From JBLMYQ01 sp050260055 (GTDB lineage Bacteria; Bacillota; Clostridia; Acetivibrionales; UBA4821), in assembly GCA_050260055.1 (NCBI GenBank), contig JBLNBO010000046.1, positions 13,580 to 77,579 of the forward strand: a stretch of DNA of 64,000 nucleotides. Reading direction: 5' to 3'. Below, piece after piece: positions 62,935 to 64,000 of this stretch. The notes under the pieces were generated by a model. That model had not been told where the DNA came from and did no database searches. It worked only from the letters and a program-made list of their open reading frames with translations. The position numbers and the translations under genes are program-made. Every line of letters begins with the position of its first letter. The first letter of the stretch is position 1.

Positions 62935-63996
62935 TTACTTAGTGAACCTTCTTAATAATATCCCTGCTGTCATGAACATTCCACCCATGCCGTAGAATAT
63001 AAATGGTGGAACTCCTCCTGTTTTAGGAAGTTTGGTTATTTCACCCGGAATTTTCTCTTTTATTTTTTTATCTTCTACCTTTTCATTAACCTTCTTCTTT
63101 TCTACAGACTGTTTTTTCAGCACAGGAACCTGCGAATTTACGCTTTGTTCTTCAAATGCTGCTGCATTAGGCATAACATTGTTCTGTTGAAGATTTTGAG
63201 TCGGTTGAAGATTTTGAACTGGCTGAGCACTTTGAATTACTGGAGCAGCAGGCTCGCTTATGGCATTATTTTCGTTATCTGTATCATTATCTTCAGTATC
63301 ATCATCAATACTACTTGAAACATCACTGCCGTGACTATGTGTTTTTTTCTTTACATAAATTCTGATTTTTGAGACAGCAAAACCACCTTTTCCATCGTTT
63401 ACTGAAACTTGAAAATAATCAATTCCAATAAAATCGTGGTCTGGCGTATAAGTCCAAACTCCATTACTGCTTACATCAACACTGCCATTAGCTGGGTCGC
63501 AAAACTTCTCGTAGATTAAGATATCTCCGTCAACATCGCTTCCATAAACTGCATTAGTTACACTATTATTTTTATACACTCTAAATCTGTAATCAGGTAC
63601 AGTCGGAAAGTTATTATCATTAACAATTACCTTAATTGATGATAAAACAAATGCATCATGTTCATCCACTACTTTTACACGAAAACTATCTTCTCCGATA
63701 AAATTATCTACAGGAGTATAAGTCCAGCTTCCGTCTAAATTTACTATAGCGGTGCCGCTTAACGGATTTACATTTATATAATAAGACAATGTATCTCCAT
63801 CAGCATCACTTCCATAAACTGAATTGGTTACAGACTGATTTTTGTATATTGTATATGTATAGTCGATTGTTTCAGGAGAATTATTAGTCTCTGCATTAGC
63901 GCAGGTAAAAAATATTCCTACATTTAACAAGCACATTAAAGCTAATATAAAAAAGCCTTTTGACCTGAGTCTGCTTTCCCTATAAAATCTTCTCAT
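62935..63996 (-). CDS. LPXTG-anchored surface protein with two cadherin-like repeats
   Basis: 353 aa. Signal peptide (residues 12-36), two tandem repeats of about 95 residues (YTIYKNQSVTNSVYGSDADGDTLSY... and FRVYKNNSVTNAVYGSDVDGDILIY...) of the Ig/cadherin-like (tandem-95) type with DxDGD calcium-type motifs. A low-complexity linker follows (Asp/Asn, then QPxQNLQ repeats, then Lys/Glu), then LPKTGG, a membrane segment and RRFTK. It is a sortase substrate. ATG 63996 lies four bases from the window end, so its ribosome binding site is outside and a longer start cannot be excluded. Confidence 0.9.
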   Translation of the reverse strand: MRRFYRESRLRSKGFFILALMCLLNVGIFFTCANAETNNSPETIDYTYTIYKNQSVTNSVYGSDADGDTLSYYINVNPLSGTAIVNLDGSWTYTPVDNFIGEDSFRVKVVDEHDAFVLSSIKVIVNDNNFPTVPDYRFRVYKNNSVTNAVYGSDVDGDILIYEKFCDPANGSVDVSSNGVWTYTPDHDFIGIDYFQVSVNDGKGGFAVSKIRIYVKKKTHSHGSDVSSSIDDDTEDNDTDNENNAISEPAAPVIQSAQPVQNLQPTQNLQQNNVMPNAAAFEEQSVNSQVPVLKKQSVEKKKVNEKVEDKKIKEKIPGEITKLPKTGGVPPFIFYGMGGMFMTAGILLRRFTK

Positions 63997-64000
63997 TCGG

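Overview
The window is low-GC, densely packed DNA with strong Shine-Dalgarno sites, frequent TTG/GTG starts, intrinsic terminators and a glmS ribozyme. An SspH-type small acid-soluble spore protein and a DUF1540 protein point to a spore-forming member of the Clostridia (Firmicutes). An anaerobic, possibly Ruminiclostridium/Acetivibrio-like host is my inference, helped by the mercury-methylation pair hgcAB, which is reported from such clostridia. No rRNA, tRNA, prophage or CRISPR array was seen.

Layout. 1-7 kb: a membrane-anchored CbxX/CfxQ-type AAA+ protein with degenerate catalytic motifs (cut by the window edge), a tandem pair of structured ~110-bp repeats, a UV-damage endonuclease that appears to start at an ATA codon, a ferritin-like protein, an unrecognised GC-richer membrane protein, and a secreted Cys-ladder protein. 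7-20 kb: alanine dehydrogenase; an ABC/FtsX/membrane-fusion exporter with its TetR regulator and a two-operator control region; an orphan sensor kinase; GNAT; YgjP-like peptidase; and a MerR regulon (ECF S-component, DUF1893, ferredoxin-type aldo/keto reductase) with matching 19-bp-spacer promoters. 20-23 kb: an arsR-hgcA-hgcB-acr3 operon, joining mercury methylation to arsenic sensing and efflux. 23-29 kb: an amino-acid permease fused to Ig-like repeats, a double DUF1259 protein, and a P1B metal ATPase with a CsoR-type regulator and operator. 29-37 kb: glmS with its ribozyme, ruvA, cheR, ndk, a CoaB/class II aldolase/GNAT fusion, and speD.

37-64 kb: a probable seven-gene operon (fabI, RACo-like corrinoid activator, zinc-ribbon protein, DUF2085, 5-formyl-THF cyclo-ligase, corA, CPBP protease); a PhoB/PhoR pair leading into a ZnuABC-like metal importer; a cell-wall cluster (hydrolase, murF, ddl) interrupted by a ~0.5-kb DUF559 element with TAACTCACCC inverted ends; M14 peptidoglycan peptidase, DMT transporters, Orn/Lys/Arg decarboxylase, VanW protein, L,D-transpeptidase, SspH, Tex, DUF1540 and an LPXTG surface protein.

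The strongest points for follow-up are the arsR-hgcAB-acr3 operon, the covarying tandem RNA-like repeats, the DUF559 inverted-repeat element whose ends supply stop codons and ribosome binding sites, and the CoaB-aldolase-GNAT fusion.
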